NCBI GenBank assembly: GCA_029582165.1
Contig: CM055880.1
Span: forward strand, 6,634,001-6,698,000
DNA from: Portulaca oleracea
Taxonomy: Eukaryota; Streptophyta; Magnoliopsida; Caryophyllales; Portulacaceae
DNA length: 64,000 nt
Reading direction: 5' to 3'
The notes beneath the pieces are model-generated. The model was not told the DNA's origin. It was given only the letters and a program-made list of their open reading frames with translations, and did no database searches. Of this stretch, positions 47,156 through 57,600 are shown in pieces (position 1 is the first letter of the stretch; every line of letters begins with the position of its first letter). The translations under genes were made by a program, and so were the position numbers.

Positions 47156-48267
47156 TAATGTTATAAATTTTATGATCAAATAAAGATGAAACAATCAGGA
47201 AAATTAGAATGCTATAAAGGAAGAAAGACCAAATAAAGATTAAAGGAGGCATGGAATTTTATATGGAAGCCCGATAAGGAAAAAACGGCGGACAACAAAG
47301 GAGAAATAATCCACTAGTAAAGAGAGATATTACAAGAGGAAAATTTTAGACTCTCGTAGACTCCCACAATCTAGGAATGAATATAGGTGAAGATGTCTCA
47401 TAGTGTAAATAATAAAAATATATATAGCAGTTACAAAGTCGTTGAAATGGCCAAGTTAAATGAGTAATCAATACTTAAAGTAATTACCACAAGAGAAATT
47501 GAAACACATGTGACTTTGTTGCATGTGAAAATAAATCACATGTGAAAAACTTCCTCAACTTGCTTGTAACTTGCAAGACATTTAATCAAGTTATTAGTGT
47601 ATGACAGATTGACAGTGATCCGATCCTTGTTTGGTGTCGTAGTTTTTGTATCATCTCAATCAAGAAAGGGTTGTGATTAAGATACTCAAGTAAGATAGAA
47701 TTAATTGTTGAGTGAGAGTCACAAGCATGAGTAACTTGTACTATGCTCTATATACATTGCATTATGTGCATGCAGTTATATATGTTGTTGATTGTTTCCA
47801 CAGTCACGGAATTGAGCAGGGAAGTAGATCGATAAACACATGGAGATGGAATCAAATTGGAGTATGTCAAGTCGTAAGCTGTCTTATTCAACTAAGTCTT
47901 GATTGGATAAAGAAAGTAAAGCATAGGAAAGGAAAGGAAATAGTATTGGTGGATAGGATTCAATGTATCATATTGCAAGTGGTGAAAGTTGAAACAGATG
48001 CGGGAATGCAAGTGGTGTGAACGGACTGCCAGCTTCCAGCTTATTAAGAAGCTTCGATTGAATCTCAAATGCCGTCTGATGAAGGTTCCATTGCATCCCG
48101 GCCGCCAACTTGGTTTGAATTCTTACCCCACACAAAACCCTTTTATCGTTTTATATGGACTTCATTGCTTTTATATTGTTATTGGTTGGGAAATTCTTAT
48201 ATAAAAACTTTTAACATTCAAGTGGCAAACATTGGCTTATTCATTAAGAAATTATTTTTGTTTTTAC
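47156..48267. other. Intergenic, nothing recognised
   Basis: The ORFs at 47712-48020 and 47989-48204 have no recognisable domain and no gene context. A spliced gene here cannot be excluded by eye. Confidence 0.4.
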
Positions 48268-48530
48268 TTCGCAAATTCTGGTTTAAGACCGTTTCACGTA
48301 AATTTATTGTGAGACAGACTTTTAATTACAAGGTGACCTTTCAAATATTTTCTATGACTAACAAGTGATATTATAATAACTTTTTAATATGAATGTGACT
48401 AATAATTTATCTTGGAATGACTGTTATCATAGTCAACTCACGTAAATTATTAGTTACTCCTGTATATATAAATAGTCACCAAAATGTTATACGTCTTACG
48501 ATAATTATATGGTGAGACGATCTTACATAA
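48268..48530. mobile_element. MITE-like element with GTGAGAC termini
   Basis: Left part reads TTTAAGACCGTTTCACG, right part GTGAGACGATCTTACATAAG, imperfect inverted repeats of the AAGACCGTCTCAC type. Target duplication is not clear. Confidence 0.45.
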
Positions 48531-48545
48531 GAATTACTAACTTAC

Positions 48546-48736
48546 TTATGATAAGTAATTACTGTTGACTATTGTTGATGAGTGTTGATCAACTATATGG
48601 TTATAGTTATCAATATTAATCAACAATAAAATTAGTTATGTTATGATCCGGTTTAGAAAAAATGGCAAAATATATTCATTTGTTTTCTTTCTTTAGAATA
48701 TATTGTAAATTTTTTTCACATTAATTATATTCTCTT
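48546..48736. repeat. Dispersed repeat related to 30358-30560
   Basis: Shares the ordered words TGTTGATCAA, AATTAGTTAT, TATGATC and TTTGTTTTCTTT with that segment. Copia-II begins abruptly after it, so the truncation point lies here. Confidence 0.5.
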
Positions 48737-48750
48737 ATTAAAAGTCTTTG

Positions 48751-49370
48751 GTGGAAACTCATACATTCTGGTCATTACAGATGATTTTTCCAGATTTACT
48801 TGGGTATTCTTTCTGAAAAGTAAAACAGATGCATTTTCGAAGTTCTCAAAGCTATACAAACAACTCAAGGTCGTCATTGGCCATTCAGTCAAATTTATAA
48901 GGACTGATCAAGGAAGCGAATTTGACAACCGAGACCAGTTTGGAACATTCTGTGCTGAAATGGGAATAACTCATAACTTTTCCGCCCACAGAACCCCTCA
49001 GCAAAATGGAGTAGTGGAAAGAAAGAATAGGACTTTGGAAGATATGACTAGATCGAACCATCATCTGTCAGAACAATCTGCCGAAGTTCCTATGGGCAGA
49101 AATCATCAGTGCATCTAACTATGTCCTGAATTGCTGTAGAATCAGAACTATCCTGAAGAAAACACATTCTTCAAGGGAAAAACTCCCAATATCAGCCATC
49201 TTAAGGTCCTCGGATGCAAATGTTTCGTTCACAACAATGGAAACGAGTCCCTCAGCAAGTTTGGCGCTTGCAACGAAGTGGGAATCTTTGTGGTATATTC
49301 AGCGACCAGTAAAGCCTATTGAGTTTACAACAAATCATCTAAAATAGTTGAAGAAAGCGTCCATGTGGTC
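48751..49370 (+). pseudogene. Copia-II integrase core, truncated
   Basis: Shows ITDDFSRFTWVFFL, IRTDQGSEFDN and HRTPQQNGVVERKNRTLEDM, the DD35E integrase core with its acidic residues, followed after disruptions by the linker EESVHVVFDEGHG. The zinc-binding N-terminal part is missing. Several stops and frame changes interrupt it. Confidence 0.88.
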
Positions 49371-49639
49371 TTTGATGAGGGCCATGGGCATCCCTATTAG
49401 GATACCATTCTCTCTCATAAACATGAAAACCTCAACCTCGCTTGCTACGATAGTGATGATGATGAAGCTCTCCCACCAAGACCACCTCCCATTTCATCTA
49501 CCCCAGCTGAGGACACCACACTTACTGCATCCTCAAATCCTCCCATTCCTCAACCTGAGGATCCATCTACATCAAGCGCCTCACTACAAAACCCGAGGCA
49601 GTCGCTCCTCATGACGAGAATGTCAGTTACAAGTTCAAA

Positions 49640-50505
49640 CCATCCCATCCGGCTGATAACCTCCTCTTTGACATAAACTCAGGTATTCAAACCAGATCCT
49701 CCTTAAGAAATTTTTGTGCCTTTCACACTTTTGTCTCGCAGATTGAGCCCAAGCATCACAATGAGGCACTGTTGGATCCAAATTGGATTAATGCTATACA
49801 AGAACTTTACCAGTTTGAAAGAAGCGGACTCTGGTCCCTGGACCCCATCATCACCCTGTTATAGGCGTCAAATGGTTCTTCCTCAAAAACTTGATGAAAA
49901 TGGCGCCATCACCAGAAACAAAGCCAGACTATTCGCAAAAGGATACACCAAGAAGAGAGAATCGACTAAAACAAGATGTTTGCCCCTGTTGCCAGACTTG
50001 AGGCCATCAGAATCCTCCTTGCTTACATACACCTCTTCCCAGCACATCAAACTCTACCAAATGGATGTCAAAAGTGCCTTCCTCGGCGGCAATATGGCTA
50101 AGGAAGTCTATGTGGAATAACCCCCGGGCTTTGAGAATGTTACAGCCCCAACTCACATTTTTTGCCTCAACAAAGCCCTCTATGGCCTAAAACAGGCGCC
50201 CAGAGTATGGAATGAGCGACTGAGCATATTCCTTCTGGACAATGGCAGAATTGACAAAACTCTGTTCATCAACACCAAAAATAGGGAATTCATCATTACT
50301 AAGATGTTGATGACATCACCTTTGGTGTCACACAACATATCATTCCCTTGTGGTTGTGGATGATATCTCTCTCCTCATGAGTTATGAATTCGAAATGAGC
50401 CTGGTTGGAGAACTAACCTTCTTCCTCGGTCTCCAAATCAAGCAATCCAAGGAGGGCAACTTCCTGAATAAAAGTAAATACAACAGTGAGCTACTCAAGA
50501 AATAC
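49640..50505 (+). pseudogene. Copia-II reverse transcriptase, degenerate
   Basis: Fragments in shifting frames: [63 protein letters not shown]. The YVDD region near 50300 is scrambled, so the catalytic box is lost. Confidence 0.88.
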
Positions 50506-50743
50506 TAGCTAGATCATATGAAGCACTCTGCAATGCTGATGTCCTCAACTCTGAAGCTTGATTCAGATCCCACGGGTAAACAAATCTTTGAAAAACTATA
50601 CCGAGGTATATTTGGCTCTCTCTTTTATCTTACAACAAGTCATCCAGATATTATTTTTCAGTGTCTGCCTATGTGCCCACGCACTTTCAAAGCGCTCTAA
50701 AAGAATCTTACTTATCTGCTGTCAAAAGAATATTATCTCACAG

Positions 50744-51034
50744 TGTAACACCCCGGGTATATGGTTAAAAGTGTGGCTTAAAAGGATTGAAATGACTACT
50801 TATATACCAAGGTGCACCTTCTTTTATGGTAGATCTTCCGTTGGGAACTCCTCAGTTAAGCGTGCTTGGCTGGGAGTAGACTCAGGATGGGTGACCTCCT
50901 GGGAAGTTTTCCCAGGCAGCGTGTGAGCGAGGACGAAACACGCTGGACTCGTGGTGATTTGTGGGGACAGTCAGCAATCCTTGAAGCAGTTATCGGTAAT
51001 ATCTGCGGCCCGGGAGGGGGGCCAGGGCGTTACA
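50744..51034 (+). repeat. Left LTR of the Cassandra element
   Basis: 291 bp, TGTAACA to GTTACA. Contains the 5S-like segment at about 50811-50912. Confidence 0.93.
50811..50912 (+). ncRNA. 5S rRNA-like segment, left LTR
   Basis: Matches plant 5S rRNA over its 3' two thirds: GAACTCCTCAGTTAAGCGTG, then GGATGGGTGACCTCCTGGGA. The internal Pol III promoter blocks (A box AGTTAAGCGTGC, C box at 50885-50903) are well preserved, while the 5' part is diverged. It is LTR sequence, not a ribosomal gene. Confidence 0.9.
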
Positions 51035-51036
51035 GA

Positions 51037-51048
51037 TGGTATCAGAGC
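51037..51048 (+). other. Primer-binding site of the Cassandra element
   Basis: TGGTATCAGAGC two bases after the left LTR, complementary to initiator tRNA-Met. Confidence 0.93.
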
Positions 51049-51152
51049 CGAACCGCGACCGTGAGCTGCACCAGTGGACGGGAGATCCATGGGCAGTCAC
51101 CTAGCGAGGCAAAGATTCTGTAGTGGTTTGTGGCATAATGAGGACGTTGTGA

Positions 51153-51169
51153 GCTTAAGTGGGGGTGAT
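51153..51169 (+). other. Polypurine tract of the Cassandra element
   Basis: TTAAGTGGGGGTGAT directly before the right LTR. Confidence 0.8.
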
Positions 51170-51453
51170 TGTAACACCCCGGGTATATGGTTAAGAGTGT
51201 GGCTTAAAAGGATTGAAATGACTACTTATATACCAAGGTGCACCTTCTTTTATGGTAGATCATCCGTTGGGAACTCCTCAGTTAAGCGTGCTTGGCTGGG
51301 AGTAGTCTCAGGATGGGTGACCTCCTGGGAAGTTTTCCTAGGCAGAGTGTGAGCGAGGACGAAGCATGCTGGAAAGACTCGTGGTGATTTGTAGGGACCT
51401 CCTGGGAAGTTATCGGTAATGTCCACGGCCCGGGAGGGGGCTGAGGCGTTACA
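51170..51453 (+). repeat. Right LTR of the Cassandra element
   Basis: 284 bp. Differs from the left LTR mainly at about 51395-51415, where the partner sequence is replaced by ACCTCCTGGGAAGTTATC, a copy of the 5S C-box region. Confidence 0.93.
51237..51340 (+). ncRNA. 5S rRNA-like segment, right LTR
   Basis: Second copy of the 5S-like segment, with A box at about 51280 and C box at about 51311-51329 intact. Confidence 0.9.
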
Positions 51454-51458
51454 CACAG

Positions 51459-51883
51459 GGACTAAGGACCTCGAACTCTGGTACCCTCGGCAGCATGATC
51501 TTTCACTTTGTGGCTACACTGATGCTGACTTTGCTGGCTACAAAGTATATCGTAAGAGCACAACTGGTGGCTGCCAAATGCTTGGCACCTCCTTGATCTC
51601 TTAGCAATCCAAAAAACAAACCTCAACGGCTCTATCTACGGCTGAGGCCGAATATGTTACCTATAAGAACGTCCCCAACACAAAAAATCCTGTTCAACAC
51701 TCACGCACCAAGCACATTAAGGTCCGCCATCACTTTATCCATGATCATGTTGAAAAAGGCCACATAAGCTTGGATTTGATTTCAATTCACCTACAATTGG
51801 TTGACATCTTCACCAAGCCCTTACTAGAAGATCAGTTCATGTTCATTCGATGTGAACTAGGAATGTTCCAGCCAAAGGAATGA
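51459..51883 (+). pseudogene. Copia-II RNase H, 3' part
   Basis: TKDLELWYP, YTDADFAGYKVYRKSTTGG, ALSTAEAEY and VDIFTKPLLEDQF identify the domain, ending at a TGA at 51881-51883. Stops and a deletion of the middle (around 51665) inactivate it. The 5' part lies at 50510-50743, on the other side of the Cassandra element. Confidence 0.9.
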
Positions 51884-52466
51884 CCTTAAAAACCGGACCA
51901 ATTGATGGGGATGTCTCCTCCTCCCTTTGAGGTCCTCCGCTTCTACACAGGTAAGTCTACCTCCGCCTCTCTGGACACCTGATGTCCTCATCGGCATGTC
52001 TTCAAAGGCGCCTCCCACAATAACTCGGCCTTGTCAAGCAATCTTACCGCCTTTTCTATAGGTCGCTCAGATTTTTGCTCTATTTGAAAATCAAAATCTT
52101 TTTTGAAATCCCTTTCAAATGTTTTCGAAATCTCTTCTCATTTTCCCTCCCTTTCCTTTTTTTCTCTCTCATTTTACCTTGACAGTTTCCCTCTTAAACC
52201 GTCCCATCACACCCACCTCCCGCCACTCCTTCCGCCGCGCCCCTGACCCTCCTCTCTCTCCCCTCTCTCTTCCCAACTGCCCTCCATCACACTTTTCATC
52301 CATCAACCGTCTTCGTCATCATCACTTTCACCCTCTCTCCTTTCTATTTAACCTCAACCCCACCACAGAACTCACCACACCCTCCTCTCTCATTTACCTC
52401 TCCTGTCTCTTTTGCTTTCTTTCTTTTTCCCGAATTTCTCTGTCCCACCTCTCCCCGGTACCCACC
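51884..52466 (+). other. Spacer between RNase H and third ORF of Copia-II
   Basis: Internal retrotransposon sequence, CT-rich. No gene; corresponds in position to the spacer at 40398-40943 of Copia-I. Confidence 0.6.
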
Positions 52467-53669
52467 ATAACCAAGCGACAACAATCCCGTCCTTCTGCCC
52501 TTTCTAGAGTAGCCAAAAGGCTTCACTCTATCAAATCCACTGCCACCCCCTACACAATATCCATCAATTCTTCTTCCGACGAACTAGCCATTATTCCTCG
52601 CCCCACTCCACCCACTGCTTCATCCCAGGAATTCCAGCATAAACTCTTACAATCCTTAAGTCCATACAACTTCTCCACTAGGAGAAGGTTGACCTGGAAG
52701 TCCTCAAAGATACGAACCTTTCCTTCGTCTCCACCCTCTCTGCCATGGGGTGTGAGACATTTTTTAGGTCGATGAATACTGCTACCTAACCTCATTCACC
52801 AGTTCTTCGCCTATCTTGAGGATACCACAACTAACCCAGCCAAGTCCTCCTTCAAATCTACTGTTTTGGCCAGAGATATCCATCTTACCCTCATCAAACT
52901 TGAACGAATTCTCAATCTCCATCCCGATCCAGCCAAACCAGTCCTATCTTGCACAACTTATGCCCACCAAGAATTACTCTCCACCTTTGGCAACCCCTCC
53001 ACCATCAAGTATCCTCAATATACCAACCTACGCTCTGAAGCCCATTGTCTCTATTACATAGTTGTTCGTATCATCTTGCATCGCAGCACCTCTAAGGAAA
53101 TCATCAACGAGCCCTGCGCTGGTTTTTTTACTAAATGTCCTCAATGATTGTCACCTAGACATGGGTGAGGTGGTCCTCCACCATCTGACCCGCGTAGCCT
53201 CCAGCAACACTTGCACCCTCTCCCACTGCAATCTTATCCATAGAATCTTTCAAGCCTTCCATGTTGCCTCCCCCTCGAGTCCAAAGTGGATCTCGTCGTC
53301 CTCACCATCAGCCTCAAAACTCTGGATAATTTGGGCTACAAGGCCCAACCTGATGGAACCTGGGTTTACGCTGATGAACTCAAACTCTTCCAGACATCCT
53401 CCTCAGCGCCTACCTCCATGGACACCTCTATCGACCTCCAATCCCACCTCCTCTAGGCTGAAGTTCAGACTCTACAAGCAGAGACCCGACAGATGCAAGA
53501 CCTCCGCAATGCCCTCCAAGCCAACCTGCTGGTATGTCAAAGCATCACCACTGCCCTCAAGGACATTGTTCGCCAAGCTGAGGCCCTTGTCAACCCTCGC
53601 CCCCCAACCCATTTCCCTCCTCCAGAACCGGCCACATATGCTCTACCAGCCATCCCCCCTTCCCTCTGA
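52467..53669 (+). pseudogene. Degenerate third ORF of Copia-II
   Basis: Matches the third ORF of Copia-I in order through several frames: SRVAKRLHSIKS near the start, HQFFAYLEDT, ARDIHLTLIKLERILNL, SEAHCLYYIVVRIILHRS, FLLNVLNDCHLDMGEVV and SHCNLIHRIFQAF, then a coiled coil AEVQTLQAETRQMQDLRNA before the final stop. The expected start codon appears mutated. Conservation of both the central domain and the coil, despite clear divergence, shows the ORF belongs to the lineage. Confidence 0.85.
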
Positions 53670-53767
53670 ATAGTTACTGTTTTTACCTCTTCGCTCTTCT
53701 TAAACACTTTTCTATTTACTTTTGGGCCAAACATTTTGTGTTCTCCTGTTTCCTTCTTGTCTGAAAG

Positions 53768-53783
53768 ACAAAAAGGGCGAGGA
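53768..53783 (+). other. Upstream polypurine-tract copy of Copia-II
   Basis: ACAAAAAGGGCGAGGAG, one interruption from the canonical tract, just after the third ORF and before the CACTA insertion; counterpart of 39135-39148. Confidence 0.65.
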
Positions 53784-53825
53784 GTCTTTTGCGGACTATA
53801 CACTACAAGATGGCAGGCCAAATAA

Positions 53826-54085
53826 GACCGTTTCAAGTGACCGTTTAATAAACGGTCGCAAGAAAGAGGCGGCCGACCGTTCATAAACGACCGTTAATGA
53901 ACGGTCGCTAGGTAACGACCATACAAAGAAACGGTCGTTCACAGGAACGGCCGTTCAATTTAACGGTCGCTAAGTAGCGACCGTTAAATTGAACGGTCGT
54001 TCCTCTGAACGACCGTTTCTTTGTACGGTCGTTACCTAGCGACAGTTCAATTGAACGGTCGTTTATGAACGGTCGTTCGCCTTTT
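53826..54085 (+). repeat. Left subterminal repeats of CACTA-2
   Basis: More than a dozen copies of AACGGTCG or its complement, many paired into palindromes (AACGACCGTT). Probable transposase-binding sites. Confidence 0.88.
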
Positions 54086-54159
54086 TATACCATCTAACGA
54101 CTCCACTCTCATTCAATTGCGCAACTTCAATTCTCTCAAAACCCGTTCACTCTTCTCCC

Positions 54160-54450
54160 TCTTCTTGCTAGCCGGCGAATGACCGAAACGCCGCTGCCGC
54201 CACATTCGCGGGCAAGCGGCGGTAAGTCCTCCTCTTCTCCCTCCTTATCAATTCTTCTAAGTTTTTGGTGGTTAATAACAACGTAAGCCCTCCCTCTTGC
54301 TAGCAAATCGGACCCGGAACCGCCACTTTTTTGGTCCCGTCTTCGCCGTCCGCGCCGCTGTCGCCGTCGCCGTTGCCGAAGCCGTCGCCGTCGCCGTCGC
54401 TCACTGCCGCCACCGTCGCTCACTGCCGTCGTCGTTCTCTCCGGTAAAAT
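54160..54450 (+). other. GC-rich region of CACTA-2, possible first exon
   Basis: Contains GCCGTCGCCGTCGCC repeats and lies just inside the left subterminal array, where CACTA promoters and first exons usually lie. No reading frame can be assigned safely. Confidence 0.35.
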
Positions 54451-55039
54451 ATTTGAAATTTGTCAATTTTGTTAATTATATATTTATTTGTATAAATTAT
54501 GAGCATGCATTAATTAGGTTAGTATTTGTGAATAATTTGAGTGAATAATTAGTATTTATTCGGTTAATTTTTGTGTTAGTTGTATTAGTTTAATGATATG
54601 TTGTGAAATTGTATGTTAATTAGGTTAGTTATATTACTGTTTAAGTATTGTATGTTAATTAGGTTAGGTATGTGGTGAAATTTGTCAATTAGTTTAATGG
54701 TATGTTTATGTGTATATTGTTGTGTTAATTGTGTTTTATTATTGAATTTTTGTATTAATTGTATGTTACTTGTATTAGTTAGTAATGTTTTGAAATATTT
54801 ATTGTTTTAGTTATGAAAATTGTTAATTGTATGTTTATGTGTATAAATTATGAGCATGCGTAAATTAGTATGGATTAGGTTAATACATGTGTAAAGAATG
54901 TTTAGTTAGTTATGTTGTATATAATTGTTTTAGCACGCTTAAAATTCATTTGAATCTACGACATGGAAATCTACCACTATTAGAAAAGAGTGTTGAGTTG
55001 GGATGATTTTGGTAGTTATTAGTAAATGAGTTAGTTATT
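54451..55039. other. CACTA-2 interior, AT-rich
   Basis: Repetitive TGTATGTTAATTAGGTTAG-type words, probably intronic. No ORF of interest. Confidence 0.5.
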
Positions 55040-55470
55040 ATGTTTGATTAGGAATGAATTTACGCGACTAACAACTTTGTTGGATAACTTAATTAAAGGC
55101 AAGCCTCTAAATGTCAATTGACCCTGGTTGTGATGAACAATTCGTCGGAGTTATACATACGAGAAATCCACCGTTTGCGGCAAAACAAATGTCGATCGTT
55201 GAGTTTTGTAGCATACCAATCACTAATAAAATGAACACCCAGGAACTCAATCTTAATTTCCTGGGTGTTCGTTTTAAAGGAGGTTGGGATGCTAAATGCA
55301 CAACGATCGACATTTGATACGTCACAAGCGGTGGATTTCTTGTACATATAACTCAGACAACTTGTTCATCACAACAAGGGTGAATTGACATTTAGAGACA
55401 TGCCTTTAATTAAGTTAATCTGTGAAGTTGTTAGCATAAATTTGTTTCGTATCCAACCTAATTGCTATCT
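55040..55470. repeat. Long hairpin 1 in CACTA-2
   Basis: Inverted arms of about 200 bp around a short loop near 55246-55257. Arms share AACTTAATTAAAGGC, CTCTAAATGTCAATTGA, GTTGTGATGAACAA, AATGTCGATCGTTG and GAACACCCAGGAA. Reading frames occur on both strands because of the symmetry; none is a gene. Confidence 0.85.
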
Positions 55471-55681
55471 TAATTATTCATAACCCCAAATGAAGACATG
55501 AGTTATAAATAACTATGTCACATCCCTTTGCTAGCTTAAGTACTCAACAACCAGTTTAGTGTTAGTAAATAGGTTAGTTGTCATGGTAGTTTAGAGTAGA
55601 AAGTAGGGTAATTTATAGTTCTAGTTTGTTAGTTGTAGATGTCATAAAAAGTGGTCGAGTGTGGGTTCTGTTAGTGTCCAT

Positions 55682-55906
55682 GAGAGTGTGGTTGTTCCTG
55701 ATAATTTATGGCTGAAAAATACTTTCATGAGTCGCACGAAGTCTTGATTTATTTAATCGTTCCCAAAAAGTAGCGGAATCTCAGCAGTAATTTCACTGCT
55801 GAGATTGCGCTATTTTTTGGGAACCAGACAAATAAAAGGAGAGTCTGTACGACTCATGAAAGTTTTTTTTTCAGCCATAAATTATCAGGAACAATCACAT
55901 TCTCAT
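55682..55906. repeat. Long hairpin 2 in CACTA-2
   Basis: Arms of about 105 bp around CAGCAGTAATTTCACTGCTG at 55782-55801. Shared blocks are TGTTCCTGATAATTTATGG and CTTTCATGAGTCG, with one mismatch-rich stretch. Such a fold is typical of young transposon-derived small-RNA precursors. Confidence 0.85.
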
Positions 55907-56081
55907 CGGGTAATAACATTATCCTCTTGATTATTGACATATATAGCTTAGTTGTAGATGTCATAGAAAAGTGTTGAGTTTGGATGCTTTTGGTAGTTAT
56001 TAGAAAGTAGGATAATTTATAGTTCTAGTATGTTAGTTGTAGATGTCATTAAAAGTGGTCGAGTGTTTAATAATTTATTTG

Positions 56082-56380
56082 TTGGAATTGTTGTTGGAAG
56101 TGGGAATGTGCAACTCATGTTTAGAAACGAGCGTGTGGCTCGATAGGATTAATCGGCGTGTGGCCGTATATTGTTACTTGATTGTATGTGTTGGAATTGT
56201 TGTTGGAAGTTGGAATGTGCAACTTATGTTTAGAAACGAGCATGTGGCTCGATAGGATTAATCGGCGTGTGGCCGTATATTGTTACTTGATTGTATGTGT
56301 TGGAATTGTTGTTGGAAGTTGGAATGTGCAACTTATGTTTAGAAACGAACGTGTGGCTCGATAGGATTGTATATGTTCAA
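56082..56380 (+). repeat. 109-bp tandem repeat, about 2.7 copies
   Basis: Unit starts TTGGAATTGTTGTTGGAAG and contains GGCTCGATAGGATTAATCGG. The first two copies are complete and the third is cut short. ORFs in this stretch repeat one another and are not genes. Confidence 0.92.
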
Positions 56381-56641
56381 ATGTTCGTTGTGGTAAAGTG
56401 GGCATGTGACCCCTTATTCTACAAGTCGAGTTTATATTGTAATTTGCAGGTTAATGTTTTGTATTATGAATTTGGTATAGTCCATATTACAAAGGAAACT
56501 CTGCGGAAATTTCTATGTAACTCTCCCTATATTTCCTTAACTGTGGCATCTATTGATAATGTGTTTTGACAACAAACAACATGACCACTTTGCTTTACGT
56601 TTAGTTGTGGTTACTAATTATCATTAATATTGATAATTTGC

Positions 56642-57045
56642 AGCATGAATATCTTGAGCAAGTATCTGCAGCGGGCTTGGAGCCCAATACTGTGGAAGCC
56701 AATGCGGTGTTCTACAATGTCGCTGGTGGGTTCTCGGTTAAGAATCAATCTGTCTATGGCCTGGGATCCTCGACGGGCATGTTCTACAAAAGGTCGGCCC
56801 GCTATGCACGCCACAATGGTCAGGGTTCTTCTTCCTCATCCGCCGCCCCTACCCCATCTGCTTATGCTTCCTTGGTGGCTGAACAACAGTCTTTGAGGAG
56901 TCAAGTCTCCCAATACCGGCAACTGTTGAGCCAACTTGAAGGAAGATTGTCCCAAGTAGAACAAAATCAACAGCAGCAGCAGGGGACGCCTTCCAGTGGT
57001 CAATTCTCTCCTTCTAACTTCATTAATGACCCCCCTTCTTCATAG
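56642..57045 (+). pseudogene. TNPA/Transposase_24-like terminal exon of CACTA-2
   Basis: Follows a TTTGCAG acceptor and runs to a TAG at 57043-57045. It contains SVYGLGSSTGMFYKR, a phrase typical of the C-terminal part of plant En/Spm Transposase_24 proteins, then a serine-rich linker and a heptad helix (LVAEQQSLRSQVSQYRQLLS) ending in a glutamine run. Upstream exons are not recognisable, so it may be a remnant. It would act in DNA binding or multimerisation, not catalysis. Confidence 0.6.
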
Positions 57046-57159
57046 TGTTTTTGAGGACAACTTTAAAAACTTGTCAGATATGTAATATATTTTGCCACCG
57101 TTGACTAGCGACCGTTGACTTGCAACTGTTGACTATATATATATATATATATATGCTAC

Positions 57160-57600
57160 TATTTGCGACCGTTCATTTTTATATATATATTATTATTTGC
57201 GACCGTTCATTTTGTGACCGTTTGGCACTTATACTTCAAATATATTTTGGACAGATTGTATTACCAGAAACCCTCGACAAAAATTTTATTTTTAAAAAAA
57301 ATAAAATGGGCGACCGTTCAGCTGAACGGTCGCTAAGTAACGACCGTTAACTAACGGTCACAATTGATAACGACCATTTATAAACGGTCACAGAAGTGAA
57401 CGACCGTTCAATGAACGGTCGTTCACATCTGTGACCGTTTATGAACGGTCGTTAGTTAGCGACCGTTCAAATGAACGGTCGCCCGGTTCCACAAACGACC
57501 ATTCAGAGGCGACCGTCGCGAACGGTCGCAAATGAACGGTCGCCCGCCCCCCAGACGACCGTTCAAGCTAAATAGTGACCGTTCATAACGGTCTTATTTT
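57160..57600 (-). repeat. Right subterminal repeats of CACTA-2
   Basis: About twenty copies of AACGGTCG/CGACCGTT up to the right terminus, in palindromic pairs like those on the left. Confidence 0.88.

Larger units (their letters stand above)
50744..51453 (+). mobile_element. Cassandra-type TRIM retrotransposon with 5S rRNA in its LTRs
   Basis: A 710-bp element with LTRs at 50744-51034 and 51170-51453, both starting TGTAACACCCCGGGT and ending CGTTACA. CACAG flanks it at 50739-50743 and 51454-51458. A primer-binding site follows the left LTR and a purine tract precedes the right LTR; the 135-bp interior has no gene. Each LTR carries a 5S rRNA-like segment, the defining trait of Cassandra, a non-autonomous family widespread in vascular plants. 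It splits the RNase H region of Copia-II. Confidence 0.95.

Noticed and set aside
47712..48368. Possible small gene from overlapping ORFs
   Set aside because: No domain, promoter or splice pattern could be supported.
50811..51340. A 5S ribosomal RNA gene array
   Set aside because: The 5S-like segments lie within LTRs with TG..CA ends, primer site and target duplication, and the 5' third of 5S is diverged; they belong to a Cassandra element.
55107..55347. ORFs on both strands with similar residues
   Set aside because: Produced by the symmetry of hairpin 1.
56043..56569. Three overlapping ORFs with repeated sequence
   Set aside because: They restate the 109-bp tandem repeat.
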